In this document: positions 35,132 through 44,470 of the stretch, piece by piece
How the letters are laid out: each line of letters begins with the position of its first letter
How positions within the stretch are numbered: position 1 is the first letter of the stretch
DNA from: JAVVUJ01 sp964582545
GTDB taxonomy: Bacteria > Bacillota > Clostridia > Peptostreptococcales > Anaerovoracaceae
DNA length: 64,000 bases
NCBI GenBank assembly: GCA_964582545.1
Contig: CAZOSB010000011.1
Location: 1-64,000 of the forward strand
Direction: 5' to 3'
Notes under the pieces: generated by a model
Databases searched by the model: none
Told to the model about the DNA's origin: nothing
Seen by the model: the letters and a program-made list of their open reading frames with translations, nothing else
Translations under genes and position numbers: made by a program

Positions 35132-35725
35132 TTAGTCGAGAACTCCGAATTTGATTTTGACCCTTTCCAATATTTTTTCTAACCGAGGTCCGAAAAGAGC
35201 CATCAATACCCCGTTATTTACGCCGTGAATGACGTTGAATAGGATGCCTGCCCCAAGCCCCAAAAGAATCGCTTCTTTGTTTAATGGCTGAAGGTAGGCA
35301 ACCACAAACCAAAGGTCCATACAGACACCGAAGACAAAGCCACTGATGATTCCGAAGATAACCTTAGCCAATTGACTTTGAACCTTCATTTTATGAAATA
35401 GTACCCCTGCCACGAGGCCCATGAGCGCCCAACCCAACATCTGCCAAGGCGTCCATGGACCTTGACCCATAAACATGTTGGAGACAAGGGGAGAAATGGC
35501 ACCTATAAGCATGGCTACTTGCGGACCAAAAATAATTGCCGCAATAATAATGATAAAGGATGTAGGCTGCATACTGGGGAAAGCGGCAAAGATCACCCGC
35601 CCCACTACAGCCACGGCGGTCAGAGAGGCAAGCAGGGTAATATCCCTTGCCGTAGTCTTTTTGGCTTCAAAATTCCGAAAAAACATTATTATACATGTCA
35701 ATAATATAACCCAACTTAAAATCAT
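35132..35725 (-). CDS. ECF transporter S component, probable cobalamin specificity subunit
   Basis: This 197-residue membrane protein has about six spans and is the substrate-binding subunit of an ECF importer. Conserved features are the small-residue helix VAVVGRVIFAAFP with FIIIIAAIIFG, and GWALMGLVAGVLF. It is the last gene of a five-gene operon behind a cobalamin riboswitch and overlaps the ATPase gene by 4 bp. This makes a CbrT-like vitamin B12 or precursor specificity likely. That assignment rests on context, not on binding residues. Confidence 0.8.
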   Translation of the reverse strand: MILSWVILLTCIIMFFRNFEAKKTTARDITLLASLTAVAVVGRVIFAAFPSMQPTSFIIIIAAIIFGPQVAMLIGAISPLVSNMFMGQGPWTPWQMLGWALMGLVAGVLFHKMKVQSQLAKVIFGIISGFVFGVCMDLWFVVAYLQPLNKEAILLGLGAGILFNVIHGVNNGVLMALFGPRLEKILERVKIKFGVLD

Positions 35726-37473
35726 TTGTTTTCCTCATATAATTCAAGATCTTCCAAAACGATAATATCCTTTTGTTTGTCACCAAAGATTCTTTTTAAA
35801 GCGGTGGTATAAAAATAATTTCCATTAAAGAATTGCTCTTTGCTCTGCCAATCCGTTATGGTTCCGTCGAATAAAATCGTGAACTTTTCTGCATGACTTG
35901 CTGCAAATTCTATATCATGAGTTACCATTAAAATTGTAATTCCTTTTTGAGCTAAATTCTTTAAAATCTTAGAGATGGACTCTTTTGCCAGAGGATCCAG
36001 TCCCTTGGTTACCTCGTCCAAAAGCAATACAGTCTGTCCTTTGAGCAAAGCACAATACAGAGCCAACCTCTGAGTTTCACCTCCGCTCAAATCATATGGA
36101 TGACGGTGATAAAGGTGCGTAAAATCGAATCCATCCCCAAAGAGGTCAGACATGTAACTTTCCAAGTGGGATGCTATGGCTCTATCTGTAGCCAAATTTA
36201 ATTCTTCCAACACCGTATCACAGGTGAACAACAACCTAGGGTTTTGCGGAACATACCCGATCTTTCCATGAATCTCATGCTTGTATTTTTTATAGTTTTT
36301 TCCTTCAAACATCAAAGCTCCGTCAATGGGTCCATACAAACCGGCCAGCATTTGAACCAAAGTGCTCTTGCCCGATCCATTGGATCCGAGAACTGCTACA
36401 AAATCTCCTCGACAAAGAGAGATGTTTAAGCCATTTAAAATTGCTTGGGATCCTTTTGTATATTGAAAATACAAATCCTTTCCCTCAATGACCAACTCTT
36501 TTTTTGCCTGCATAACTTCTTCAGCAAAAGAGTTTAAACTTAAATCCCTTTGTTTTTTTAGGAATGGCCTGCGTCCCTGCTCCAAGTATAACAAATCAAT
36601 AGCTTTCTTTGTATCCTTTACCGTGAGGGATACTTGCCCTAATCTTCCCGCAACCTCTGTAGCTATGGGAAAGAATCCCCTAAACTTTGTCAATTCCCTA
36701 CCCGTTGGGGTCCCCGTCGATGGCTCTATGGATAAGTCTGTTGAAAAATCCTTCGGTGAATCGTAATCTATGTATAACTTTTGGGCAATTTCCACCGGAG
36801 TCCCCTCCAACACAATGTGTCCACCTTCCATAAACAAAACCTGATCTGCCAAATCCAAAACTTCCTCTGTACAATGCTCTGCAATCACCACCGTGGTACC
36901 AAAATCTCGGTTTATTCTCGTAATAATTCCCAAAAATTCTGACCGAGCAATGGGATCCAACTGAGAGAGAGGTTCATCCAAGAGCAATAGCGTTGGTCTT
37001 TGAGCCAGTAGCGCACACAAATTCACCAATTGTTTTTGCCCCCCCGAAATGGCATTTGTAGGAGATGACAACAGCTCACTGATACCAAAATAAGCAACGA
37101 TCTCCCCGATACGCCTCTTCATTTCTGCATTAGAAAGACCTAAATTCTCTAAGGAAAAAGCAATTTCACCCCTGACGGTTTCCATGACAATTTGGCTGTC
37201 CGGATTCTGAAAGAGGTAAGCAATTTCCTTAGCCGAATCCTCATGGGAAAGTTCTTGCAAATCCCTGCCTTGAAAGTAAATCTTGCCTGCCCTCTCCCCT
37301 TGCATCTGCAGTTCCTTTTTAAATTGCCGCAGCAATGTGGTTTTTCCGCATCCTGACCCCCCGCACACCAAAAGAATTTTTCCGTTATCCACTGCAAAGG
37401 ACACAGAAGATAAGGCAGGTTTTTTTTCCTTTGGATAGGTAAAGCTTAGATTTTCTGCTTTAAGAATTTCCAT
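35722..37473 (-). CDS. fused ECF-type ATPase with two ABC domains (EcfA-EcfA')
   Basis: This 583-residue protein carries both ATPases of an ECF importer in one chain. Domain 1 has GGSGCGKTT, FQNPDSQIV, ISGGQKQ and LLLLDEPLSQLDP. Domain 2, from about residue 330, has GSNGSGKST, YVPQNPRLLF, LSGGETQR and LLLDEVTKGLDP. Most Firmicute ECF systems have two separate genes, so the fusion suggests a dedicated importer and not the shared module. It overlaps the T gene by 28 bp and the S gene by 4 bp. Confidence 0.92.
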   Translation of the reverse strand: MEILKAENLSFTYPKEKKPALSSVSFAVDNGKILLVCGGSGCGKTTLLRQFKKELQMQGERAGKIYFQGRDLQELSHEDSAKEIAYLFQNPDSQIVMETVRGEIAFSLENLGLSNAEMKRRIGEIVAYFGISELLSSPTNAISGGQKQLVNLCALLAQRPTLLLLDEPLSQLDPIARSEFLGIITRINRDFGTTVVIAEHCTEEVLDLADQVLFMEGGHIVLEGTPVEIAQKLYIDYDSPKDFSTDLSIEPSTGTPTGRELTKFRGFFPIATEVAGRLGQVSLTVKDTKKAIDLLYLEQGRRPFLKKQRDLSLNSFAEEVMQAKKELVIEGKDLYFQYTKGSQAILNGLNISLCRGDFVAVLGSNGSGKSTLVQMLAGLYGPIDGALMFEGKNYKKYKHEIHGKIGYVPQNPRLLFTCDTVLEELNLATDRAIASHLESYMSDLFGDGFDFTHLYHRHPYDLSGGETQRLALYCALLKGQTVLLLDEVTKGLDPLAKESISKILKNLAQKGITILMVTHDIEFAASHAEKFTILFDGTITDWQSKEQFFNGNYFYTTALKRIFGDKQKDIIVLEDLELYEENK

Positions 37474-38336
37474 TTTAAAACAAATCTCCCTTCCTCTATA
37501 AATGGCAATGCCACCAGCAAACCCGTCAGCATATAACTCAATAAAAATAGATTTTCCGATACTCCAAAGGTAGGAGTTCCGATGATGCCCCCCATTCGGC
37601 GAATTTCCTCGAAGTACATGACCAAAACAAAAATCGCTGAAAGAATGGACAGCAAGCCATAGATCTTATCCATTCTTTTTACCCAGTGAAACCGATAGTT
37701 GGTTCTCTTACAAACGCCGTACCCTCTGGCCTTCATGGAATCGGCGGTAGTCAGGGATTCCTCCAAGGAATAGGAAATTAAGGTGGCTAAAATGGTGGCA
37801 CCGTCTCCCAGTCGCTTTCTCAAACTCCCCTGACCCATGTTGACACCCTTAGTTTTCAAAATCACGGATAAATCTCCCACAGTGCGAACAAATTTCCCAC
37901 AAAAGGAGATGGACATGGAAATCAGCAGTGAAATTTTCGGCAAAATGGGTGAAAAAACGTAAAGGAAGTCTAAGGTGCTAACATTGATGCCTCCCCCAAT
38001 GAAAATGAGTAAAAGGTTGACGATGGACAAAGCCATGGTTACCCCCCAAATAAAACTTTCATAGGTAAAGGGTCTATCCAGGATATAAAAAAGAATCTGG
38101 GTTCCCCTAGGGTTGGTAATCATGTTAATGGCAACGACTAAGGAAAAGAGACCACAAAGGGATAAAAATCTTTTCCCCGTAACCAGGTTAGAAAAGAGCT
38201 TCATATAGCAAAGTAACCCCGTTACAATCATTGCCAAAATTCCGGGGTTCATGACCGTCATTGTGATTACGGCTAGGAAACTGTAATAGATGAGTTTTGT
38301 CACAGGATGTAATTTTGAAAAGTAAGTAGTTTTCAT
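37446..38336 (-). CDS. ECF transporter transmembrane component EcfT
   Basis: This 296-residue protein has about five to six spans plus the long coupling helices. The EcfT coupling signature is visible in EESLTTADSMKARGYG, with the Ala-Arg-Gly element that docks to the ATPases. The start overlaps the stop of the upstream lipoprotein gene by 4 bp (ATGA). With the fused ATPase and the S component it forms a complete dedicated (group I) ECF importer. Confidence 0.92.
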   Translation of the reverse strand: MKTTYFSKLHPVTKLIYYSFLAVITMTVMNPGILAMIVTGLLCYMKLFSNLVTGKRFLSLCGLFSLVVAINMITNPRGTQILFYILDRPFTYESFIWGVTMALSIVNLLLIFIGGGINVSTLDFLYVFSPILPKISLLISMSISFCGKFVRTVGDLSVILKTKGVNMGQGSLRKRLGDGATILATLISYSLEESLTTADSMKARGYGVCKRTNYRFHWVKRMDKIYGLLSILSAIFVLVMYFEEIRRMGGIIGTPTFGVSENLFLLSYMLTGLLVALPFIEEGRFVLKWKFLKQKI

Positions 38337-39121
38337 AGTTCCTCCATGGAGTAAACATACTTCCAGACCACCTTGTCCCCGTCTTGCAGCTTATATGCTC
38401 CAGAGCTTTTCTGAGGTTTTGAGCCATTGACGGAATAAATCCAACCACTTTCAGAACCGTGGTCAAACTCAAAGCATCCGTTAACCCCTTCCACGTACCC
38501 CATGGACTTACTCCCTGAATATACCACAGGGACTCCATTGGCTTTTCCGAAAGCAACCAAGGCTTCTAACACCGTCTGCCCCTCTTCAATGGTGATGGAT
38601 TGCGAGATGTCACCTACCCCGACCTCCTTGGGAAAGGTGATTGACAATTGAATGGTGGGTTTTGCGGCGGGAGCCGACTGAGCAGCGGAAGTAGAGGGCT
38701 GAGCCTGTGGAGTTGTTGCTAAAGAGGGCTGTGTTGCCGTACCTGTAGAAGCCTGAGGTTGCCCGGATGTTTTTAAAGAAGATTTTTCAGGCTGATCGGG
38801 GGAATTTTTCTCCTTGGTAGTTCCTTGACCCTCATTTTGATCCAATTGTTTTATGTCCTCTGAGGAAGCGGTGCTGCCTGCCACCGCTTCCTCAGAGGTT
38901 TTTTTTAGTTCCCCTTGATCATCAATTTCCGTCTGTTCCTGAGAAGTATCCGTATCTATAGCTCCTGAAACCTTATCTGCTTCCGCTACCTTGCCGCAGC
39001 TTGCCAACAGCAGCGTCATAGTAATCAGAACCATACTTAAAGTTAGTAAAAGAGCAAGCTTTCGCCCTTTTACTAAACTCCATAAATTTTTAATTCTTTT
39101 CTTATTCAAAATATTGTTCAT
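38333..39121 (-). CDS. DUF4430 lipoprotein, candidate B12 relay protein
   Basis: This 262-residue protein has a type II signal peptide ending LLLASC (lipidated Cys42). A long Ser/Thr/Gln/Pro-rich spacer (about 50-155) could span the cell wall. A single DUF4430 domain lies at about 165-260, with MGYVEGVNG, SGWIYSVNGS and LQDGDKVVWKY. DUF4430 is the domain of the C-terminal half of animal transcobalamin and intrinsic factor. It sits between the surface protein gene (20-bp overlap) and ecfT (4-bp overlap). I infer that it passes cobalamin from the SLH-anchored protein to the ECF importer. Confidence 0.85.
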   Translation of the reverse strand: MNNILNKKRIKNLWSLVKGRKLALLLTLSMVLITMTLLLASCGKVAEADKVSGAIDTDTSQEQTEIDDQGELKKTSEEAVAGSTASSEDIKQLDQNEGQGTTKEKNSPDQPEKSSLKTSGQPQASTGTATQPSLATTPQAQPSTSAAQSAPAAKPTIQLSITFPKEVGVGDISQSITIEEGQTVLEALVAFGKANGVPVVYSGSKSMGYVEGVNGCFEFDHGSESGWIYSVNGSKPQKSSGAYKLQDGDKVVWKYVYSMEEL

Positions 39122-42100
39122 AAATTCTCTCCATAATGACTGCGATCATTTCTCTGCTGACCGGTTGCTTGGGATTAAAGTACCCATCGCTTCCTTGCAT
39201 CAGTTTTGCAGAATAAACCATAACCACCGCTTCTTTTCCATACACCGCCACCTTTTCCATATCTTTTGGCATATCCTTTCCGGCGGCGACAGAATTGCTG
39301 AACTCCGAGGCACTGATTCCACCTAAGGCCCTTACCAGCATGACTGCAAAATCCTCTCTGGTGATGCTGCCTTCAGGATCGAAAATGCCCGCTCCCTTGC
39401 CTGAGACCACTCCTGCTTTCGCTGCTCCATTGACGGCCCCATAATACCACGATCCCGGGGATACATCCCTAAAATCGACGGAAGTTGTGCCAGATGAAGG
39501 AGACCCTGGGGTTGCAGCGTTAGAGGATTTTGGTAACTGTAATAGGGAAACCATGATTTTGGAAGCTTCTGCCCTGTTTAAATTTTTCTTAGGTAAGAAG
39601 TTACCCAAAGTATCGCCTGCCATAATTCCATACTTCTGACATTTTTCTGTGGCCACCAATGCCCAACCTGCAATGTCGGTTTTATCTGCAAAGGTTTCGT
39701 ACTTTATTTGTAGCATGTCATAGATGCAGACACCCTGCTTCCCGCCGCTTGCCAACAACTTTTCATAAGCGAAAACAGCCAATGCAGCTTGCTCTGTAGC
39801 CATGGTATTTGTTTTTTCACCCTTTACGTGGGCAAAACCTCCATCGGTGTTTTGAAAAGCATAGAGGCTGGTGGGCAGCGTATATTCTCCCTGATCCCCC
39901 TTCACAAAACGCTTATCCAAAGGATCTAAACCCAATGCACAAAGTGCGATGATTACCTGAGAAATGCTTTCGCTGGTTGAGGCCCCTTCTGACACGAAAC
40001 CCCCATCGGATTTCTGTACTGACGATAAATAGGCAACAGCCTTATCCACCGCACTCTTTACAGAGATTTCTTCCTTATATGGTGCCAAAGCGGTGACCAC
40101 CATGGCCGTAATATCAGGATCACTCTTTCCTCCTTTGGCCAGTGAAAATCCCCCATCTTTAGACTGATAATTCAATATGATTTTCTTTAACTTTTCTCTG
40201 GAATTCACAGTATTCTTAGGTAGCTTTAATCCCAAAGCATCGTAGGCAATGAGAGCAAATGCCGGACCGTTTACACCTTGCATCTCTATATTCTCATGAT
40301 TGACAAGGCTTTCCACCATATTGTATCCACCTATATTGGAGGGTTGCAATTTTACGGCTCTAGCGGCCAAAACGATTCTGGCCCTGTCCGTAACCTTTCG
40401 AAAACTGCCGTCTGCATCCTTTACTTGATCCATAAGGGAGCTCTGGAGTTGAGTCCTTCGGCTTTTATCTTCAACATGCCCAACCAATGCTAAGACCATG
40501 ATTTCAAAATCGCTGAGTTGATTTGTAGGTTTATCCCCCACGTGTTTTACTACCGCCTTTTTTACATCAGCTAATTTTTTTGTATCTCCCAAGACTGAAA
40601 TAGCGCCCTCCGTCACAGTACCTTGTGACCAACTGGTGCCGGTAAGATCGTCTCCAAAATTCTTGGTGTACCTCCACTCTACGGAGTCTCCCGCTTTTAA
40701 AAGCTTAGTATCCGCCCCCACCTTATAGTAAGTTCCGTTTACCGCATACATCCAACCACTTCCCGGACCCTCTGCAAATTCCATCCGTCCGTTGATTCCC
40801 GAAACATACCCACCCTTGTGAGAAACGTTGCCCACCTTTTCCAGAAGAATACTGAGAGGGGTCATCCCCGAAGTGTAAGGAATGGTAAATCTGCCAGCCC
40901 CTTCCACGTAAAGAGTCACCTGTGCATTGGGAGGATTGTTCGGATCAGGGGAGTTATCCTCGCTATAACTTACATAAGTCGAAAGATGATTGGTCCAAAC
41001 AGCCATGTCGTTGCCCACAGGAATTCTTGCCTCATCGACTCCATCCTTCAGCTTACTCTTGGCTGCTTGCAGAGAGTCCTCTTGTAGATTCTCTGTAATT
41101 TCCTTCAACATTCCATCCGAATGCAGCACACCAGTGGATAAGCCCCTTCCACCCGGAATCAGTAACCTGATGGGTTGGGAAAAATATAAATCTCCTGAAG
41201 AAGTTCCTGCTTTAATGGCTACATTGGCAACCTTATTTCCGGGGAAATTTTTGATAGGAACAAGGGTCGGAAGTTCCATAACTCCTGTATATATTGAATT
41301 TTCATTGTTTTTTTGCGTAGTTATTTTCGTTCCAGAAGCGAAACTCATTTTAATTTGCCCATTTTGAACCTCTAGTTGCGGGAGCGTACCTCCGTTTAAT
41401 TTAATACAAGGTTTGCTCATGCCGGGCAATACTGTAATATTTAGCGGCTTGGTGGGGTTGATCTCAATTGCTGAGTCTGAGGCATTTATAGACTGCATCA
41501 AAGTTCCGTCTTCCGTAAGCTTGATGGTATAATCGGGAGAAAGCCTTACAACCAAGGGAGATCCTTGTGGATGTGTACCGCCCCATCCGTCTGACTCCGT
41601 TCCTAACGCAATCTTATTGATCTGCAGTTTGCTTTCTTTGTTAGTGCTATAACCATCCTTGTTGATTGAGATTTTTCCCATGGAATCCGTGATATAGCTT
41701 TTTCCAAAAACAGTAACGGTGGCTCCAATGATAGGAAAATCCTTCAGCACACCGGATTCATCATAGGCCTCGCTCATAAAGGTCATCTCTATGGAATCCG
41801 TATTTTGATTCATTGTGATTTTAGGATAAGAGGTTCCAAAAACTCCATAGAAAAATACCACTTCATCTCCATCATGGAGGATTTGGCGATCCATGGAGGT
41901 GGTGGCTTCTTTCCCATTTAAGAAATACATCCACCCATCAAATCCACCAAATTTCCCGGCTTGCTCTCCGTTTAAACTCTTTAAATAGGAGCCTTGAAGC
42001 TGATAGTCTATCTTGTTATCCTGCATGGCCTGCGTTAAAGCATCTTGCACAGAAAGCAAACGTCCATCGGTTTTCACAGTAAGATTGGGAATATAGAGAA

Positions 42101-43865
42101 TGTTTTGCTCTGAGCCTTCCACTCTGAAGGAAACGGCCTTATCCGTAGATTTCCCTGTGACTGTCACCGTAGCTTCCGGTCTTACAATCCATTTCATGCC
42201 ATTGTCCAATTTAGCCGAAACTCGGTATTTACCTTCTTTCATAAAGCGTAACTTGATGTTTCCCTCTGAATCGGTCTTATTGATCCAGCCGTCATACAGC
42301 TGACCATCCACGTAGATTTCCGCATCTACCAACGCTGTGTTTTCCTGTGGCATTCCCCACATCACATCGTTGATGCTAAATTCTTTTAAGTTCAGCGTGA
42401 TGTCCTCACCGATGCTTCCTTGATATGCTCCTTTTTCAAAAAAAGAATACCATGCAGTACCGTAATGTTTTAAATAGGGTATTACAAGTTCATCCCCGTC
42501 TTCCGGCAAATACTCCGTAATGGTCATGGAATACCCGTTGTCTCCCACAGGTAATGGGGCGTCGTTGACCATGGAAAACCAGCTGGCATAATAGTCGCCG
42601 GATGGAGGTGCAATTCCTGCCAATTTTAGGATGAATCCGCTAGAAGTAACATCAAAAAAATTGGAATTCTTACAATCGTAACCAGCGCTTTCCAGCGCCT
42701 TGATCAATACATGTACACCGCTTACCTTGGTGGTATTGTTTAGGTGGTATGGGGACAAATCAAAGTTGGAAACCCATTGGTTCTCCAAAGAAGCCAAAAT
42801 GCCATTGGGTCCCTCCACTCGGATGCTTACCCTTACCGCAGTATCGTCGGGTGCAATCTGCCCCGGTGTGCCATCGGGCACTACTGTAAAAGGCACTATT
42901 TTACTTCCCAAATCAGACCAGATACACTTTGCGGAGCTCAGCTCCACCAAGGCAATCAAGCCCTGTTCCGTGGCCAAATCATTGCCAAAGCTTCCATCCT
43001 GACCCATGCAGTTCAACACGTAATCCTGCACTGTTTTTCCGTTTTTAATCCATGCCACTCCGCTTAAGTCCTGTCCCACAGCCTGCAAACCTGAGATGGC
43101 GGCGGCGGCAGAGTTGATATTTTCTCCATAGATTCCGGTAAATCCACCCTTGGATGTCTGTTGTGTCTTTAAAAAATTCACCGCTTTTGTGATGGCAAGC
43201 TCTGCTTCATCCTGTCCGCTGTAAAAGGATAGTGCGATTAAGGCCATGCCCGTTATATCGGTGTCTCCTGCTCCATTTAAACCGAAACTCCCATTGCTGT
43301 TCGCCAACAAAAGAAGGTAATCCAATGCCTTTTGTCCATCGTAGTCGGTGGATGGATGAATTTTGGCTTCCGTGGAAAGAACGATGGAATTCCAAATGTG
43401 GTAGGTGTAAATGGAAGATAATGCTCCGGTGTTGGTATTTTGCTTTTCTGCTATGCTCTGCGCCAAAGCAGAAGCTTCCTCTGTTCTATCTGTCAAATAA
43501 TAGTAAAAATATTTCTCATAGTCTGCACTGCCGTAAGAAACATCGGAGATTCTATAGTCGTCCAAGGATAGACCGCAGGTCTTTATGGCTGACATCTGCC
43601 AAAATCCGCTTAAGGTAGCCTGTTCTTGGTTTCCCTTTTTTACAATGGTAAAATAACCCGCTGATTTATTGATTGCTTGCTCCAAAACCGATGCCTTTGC
43701 AGCAAACTTTGCCTGATTTAACGCTTCAACCTCCGCTCCAAAGGAAAAGCCTCCCCAAAGGGCACCCACAAAAGTATTAAACAATAATGCACAAACAACT
43801 AGATATGTTGTGAGTAATTGACGGGTGTAGCGTTTCTGCACCCCTCTTCTTTCTTGGTTCTTCAT
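39102..43865 (-). CDS. SLH-anchored surface protein with intrinsic-factor-like alpha/alpha and DUF4430 domains
   Basis: This is a 1587-residue cell-surface protein. A signal sequence lies at about 15-43. A first alpha/alpha repeat region (about 150-320; GDTDITGMALIALSFY, KGGFTGIYG, QDGSFG) is of the terpene-cyclase/prenyltransferase superfamily that includes the N-terminal barrel of intrinsic factor. DUF4430 domains lie at about 345-470, 590-675 and 985-1070, the last two with GWMYFLNG and GWMYAVNG. Beta-rich linkers lie between. A second alpha/alpha region is at about 1100-1370 (SDPDITAMVVTALAPY). Three SLH repeats end the protein (about 1400-1587; FRDVSPGSWYYGAVNGAA), anchoring it to cell-wall polymers. 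It is the first gene behind the cobalamin riboswitch. I infer that it captures cobalamin or a cobamide. True isoprenoid cyclase activity is unlikely because the domains look like scaffold repeats and lack an obvious DXDD motif. Confidence 0.85.
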   Translation of the reverse strand: MKNQERRGVQKRYTRQLLTTYLVVCALLFNTFVGALWGGFSFGAEVEALNQAKFAAKASVLEQAINKSAGYFTIVKKGNQEQATLSGFWQMSAIKTCGLSLDDYRISDVSYGSADYEKYFYYYLTDRTEEASALAQSIAEKQNTNTGALSSIYTYHIWNSIVLSTEAKIHPSTDYDGQKALDYLLLLANSNGSFGLNGAGDTDITGMALIALSFYSGQDEAELAITKAVNFLKTQQTSKGGFTGIYGENINSAAAAISGLQAVGQDLSGVAWIKNGKTVQDYVLNCMGQDGSFGNDLATEQGLIALVELSSAKCIWSDLGSKIVPFTVVPDGTPGQIAPDDTAVRVSIRVEGPNGILASLENQWVSNFDLSPYHLNNTTKVSGVHVLIKALESAGYDCKNSNFFDVTSSGFILKLAGIAPPSGDYYASWFSMVNDAPLPVGDNGYSMTITEYLPEDGDELVIPYLKHYGTAWYSFFEKGAYQGSIGEDITLNLKEFSINDVMWGMPQENTALVDAEIYVDGQLYDGWINKTDSEGNIKLRFMKEGKYRVSAKLDNGMKWIVRPEATVTVTGKSTDKAVSFRVEGSEQNILYIPNLTVKTDGRLLSVQDALTQAMQDNKIDYQLQGSYLKSLNGEQAGKFGGFDGWMYFLNGKEATTSMDRQILHDGDEVVFFYGVFGTSYPKITMNQNTDSIEMTFMSEAYDESGVLKDFPIIGATVTVFGKSYITDSMGKISINKDGYSTNKESKLQINKIALGTESDGWGGTHPQGSPLVVRLSPDYTIKLTEDGTLMQSINASDSAIEINPTKPLNITVLPGMSKPCIKLNGGTLPQLEVQNGQIKMSFASGTKITTQKNNENSIYTGVMELPTLVPIKNFPGNKVANVAIKAGTSSGDLYFSQPIRLLIPGGRGLSTGVLHSDGMLKEITENLQEDSLQAAKSKLKDGVDEARIPVGNDMAVWTNHLSTYVSYSEDNSPDPNNPPNAQVTLYVEGAGRFTIPYTSGMTPLSILLEKVGNVSHKGGYVSGINGRMEFAEGPGSGWMYAVNGTYYKVGADTKLLKAGDSVEWRYTKNFGDDLTGTSWSQGTVTEGAISVLGDTKKLADVKKAVVKHVGDKPTNQLSDFEIMVLALVGHVEDKSRRTQLQSSLMDQVKDADGSFRKVTDRARIVLAARAVKLQPSNIGGYNMVESLVNHENIEMQGVNGPAFALIAYDALGLKLPKNTVNSREKLKKIILNYQSKDGGFSLAKGGKSDPDITAMVVTALAPYKEEISVKSAVDKAVAYLSSVQKSDGGFVSEGASTSESISQVIIALCALGLDPLDKRFVKGDQGEYTLPTSLYAFQNTDGGFAHVKGEKTNTMATEQAALAVFAYEKLLASGGKQGVCIYDMLQIKYETFADKTDIAGWALVATEKCQKYGIMAGDTLGNFLPKKNLNRAEASKIMVSLLQLPKSSNAATPGSPSSGTTSVDFRDVSPGSWYYGAVNGAAKAGVVSGKGAGIFDPEGSITREDFAVMLVRALGGISASEFSNSVAAGKDMPKDMEKVAVYGKEAVVMVYSAKLMQGSDGYFNPKQPVSREMIAVIMERIYEQYFE

Positions 43866-43970
43866 AGATAAAATCCTCCCTTTTCACCTCATAAACATAT
43901 GGTATCTGAAATTTCAAATACAGGGTTCTCTGGAATTTGTGGAGAATTTTTCTAATTTTATTTGAAATTA

Positions 43971-43997
43971 AAAAAACTGTGGCAAAATTGCCACAGT
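43971..43997 (-). terminator. expression-platform terminator of the cobalamin riboswitch
   Basis: A stem reading CTGTGGC/GCCACAG on the minus strand is followed by a T-run ending at 43971. It lies between the aptamer and the first gene, so cobalamin binding would end transcription early. Confidence 0.85.
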
Positions 43998-44061
43998 CCG
44001 TTTTTCTGTGAATTCGAAAAATTTCAACCACCTTTACCAATTTCCCGTTGGTTATGGTTCG

Positions 44062-44249
44062 TTATTTTATGCAGGTCTTCTGGCTTACGTATTCACGCTC
44101 TTTCACCTTCCCAAGTTTCCTCAGTGGTCGTACTGTACGTTTGGTTTCGACTATCAAATCAATGTCAAATACAGTACATGAATAGAGCTACACGCTTACA
44201 GCGGCGGGACCGCGCAGGATTTTAACCTGCTTCCCTTATCATAAAATAA
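44062..44249 (-). promoter_or_regulatory. cobalamin riboswitch aptamer
   Basis: On the minus strand the aptamer opens with a perfect 9-bp P1 (44241-44249 with 44062-44070). Then come GGGAAGCAGG, the AATCCTGCGCGGTCCCGCC core and CGCTGTAAGCG, and it closes with the B12 box AAGCCAGAAGACCTGC (44071-44086). All conserved blocks of the adenosylcobalamin-type riboswitch are present. It controls the surface-protein/ECF operon that begins at 43865. The rest of the gap up to 44470 holds only AT-rich DNA and the promoter of the XRE gene. Confidence 0.95.
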
Positions 44250-44470
44250 TGATTCAATTGCGTTTATCCTATCATAAGAGAAGACCCTCGTCAAATAAAA
44301 TTTATTAACTTTTTACTACAATTTTAATTGCTGTTCAATATATGTCTTATTAAGTGATTTTATCATACTGCTTAATTCTTGTTGAAAAATGGTTGAAAAT
44401 TATAGATTCGCTATTTCTGGGGAATACAAAATTGTATCTTTATGTTATGATTCTACTAGGAGGTGATCTT

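Noticed and set aside
39102..43865. surface protein as a squalene/terpene cyclase
   Set aside because: The repeats belong to that superfamily, but the protein is secreted, SLH-anchored, carries DUF4430 domains, lies behind a cobalamin riboswitch and shows no obvious DXDD catalytic motif.
43777..44225. open frames over the riboswitch region on both strands
   Set aside because: They coincide with the structured aptamer and the terminator, and lack ribosome sites.
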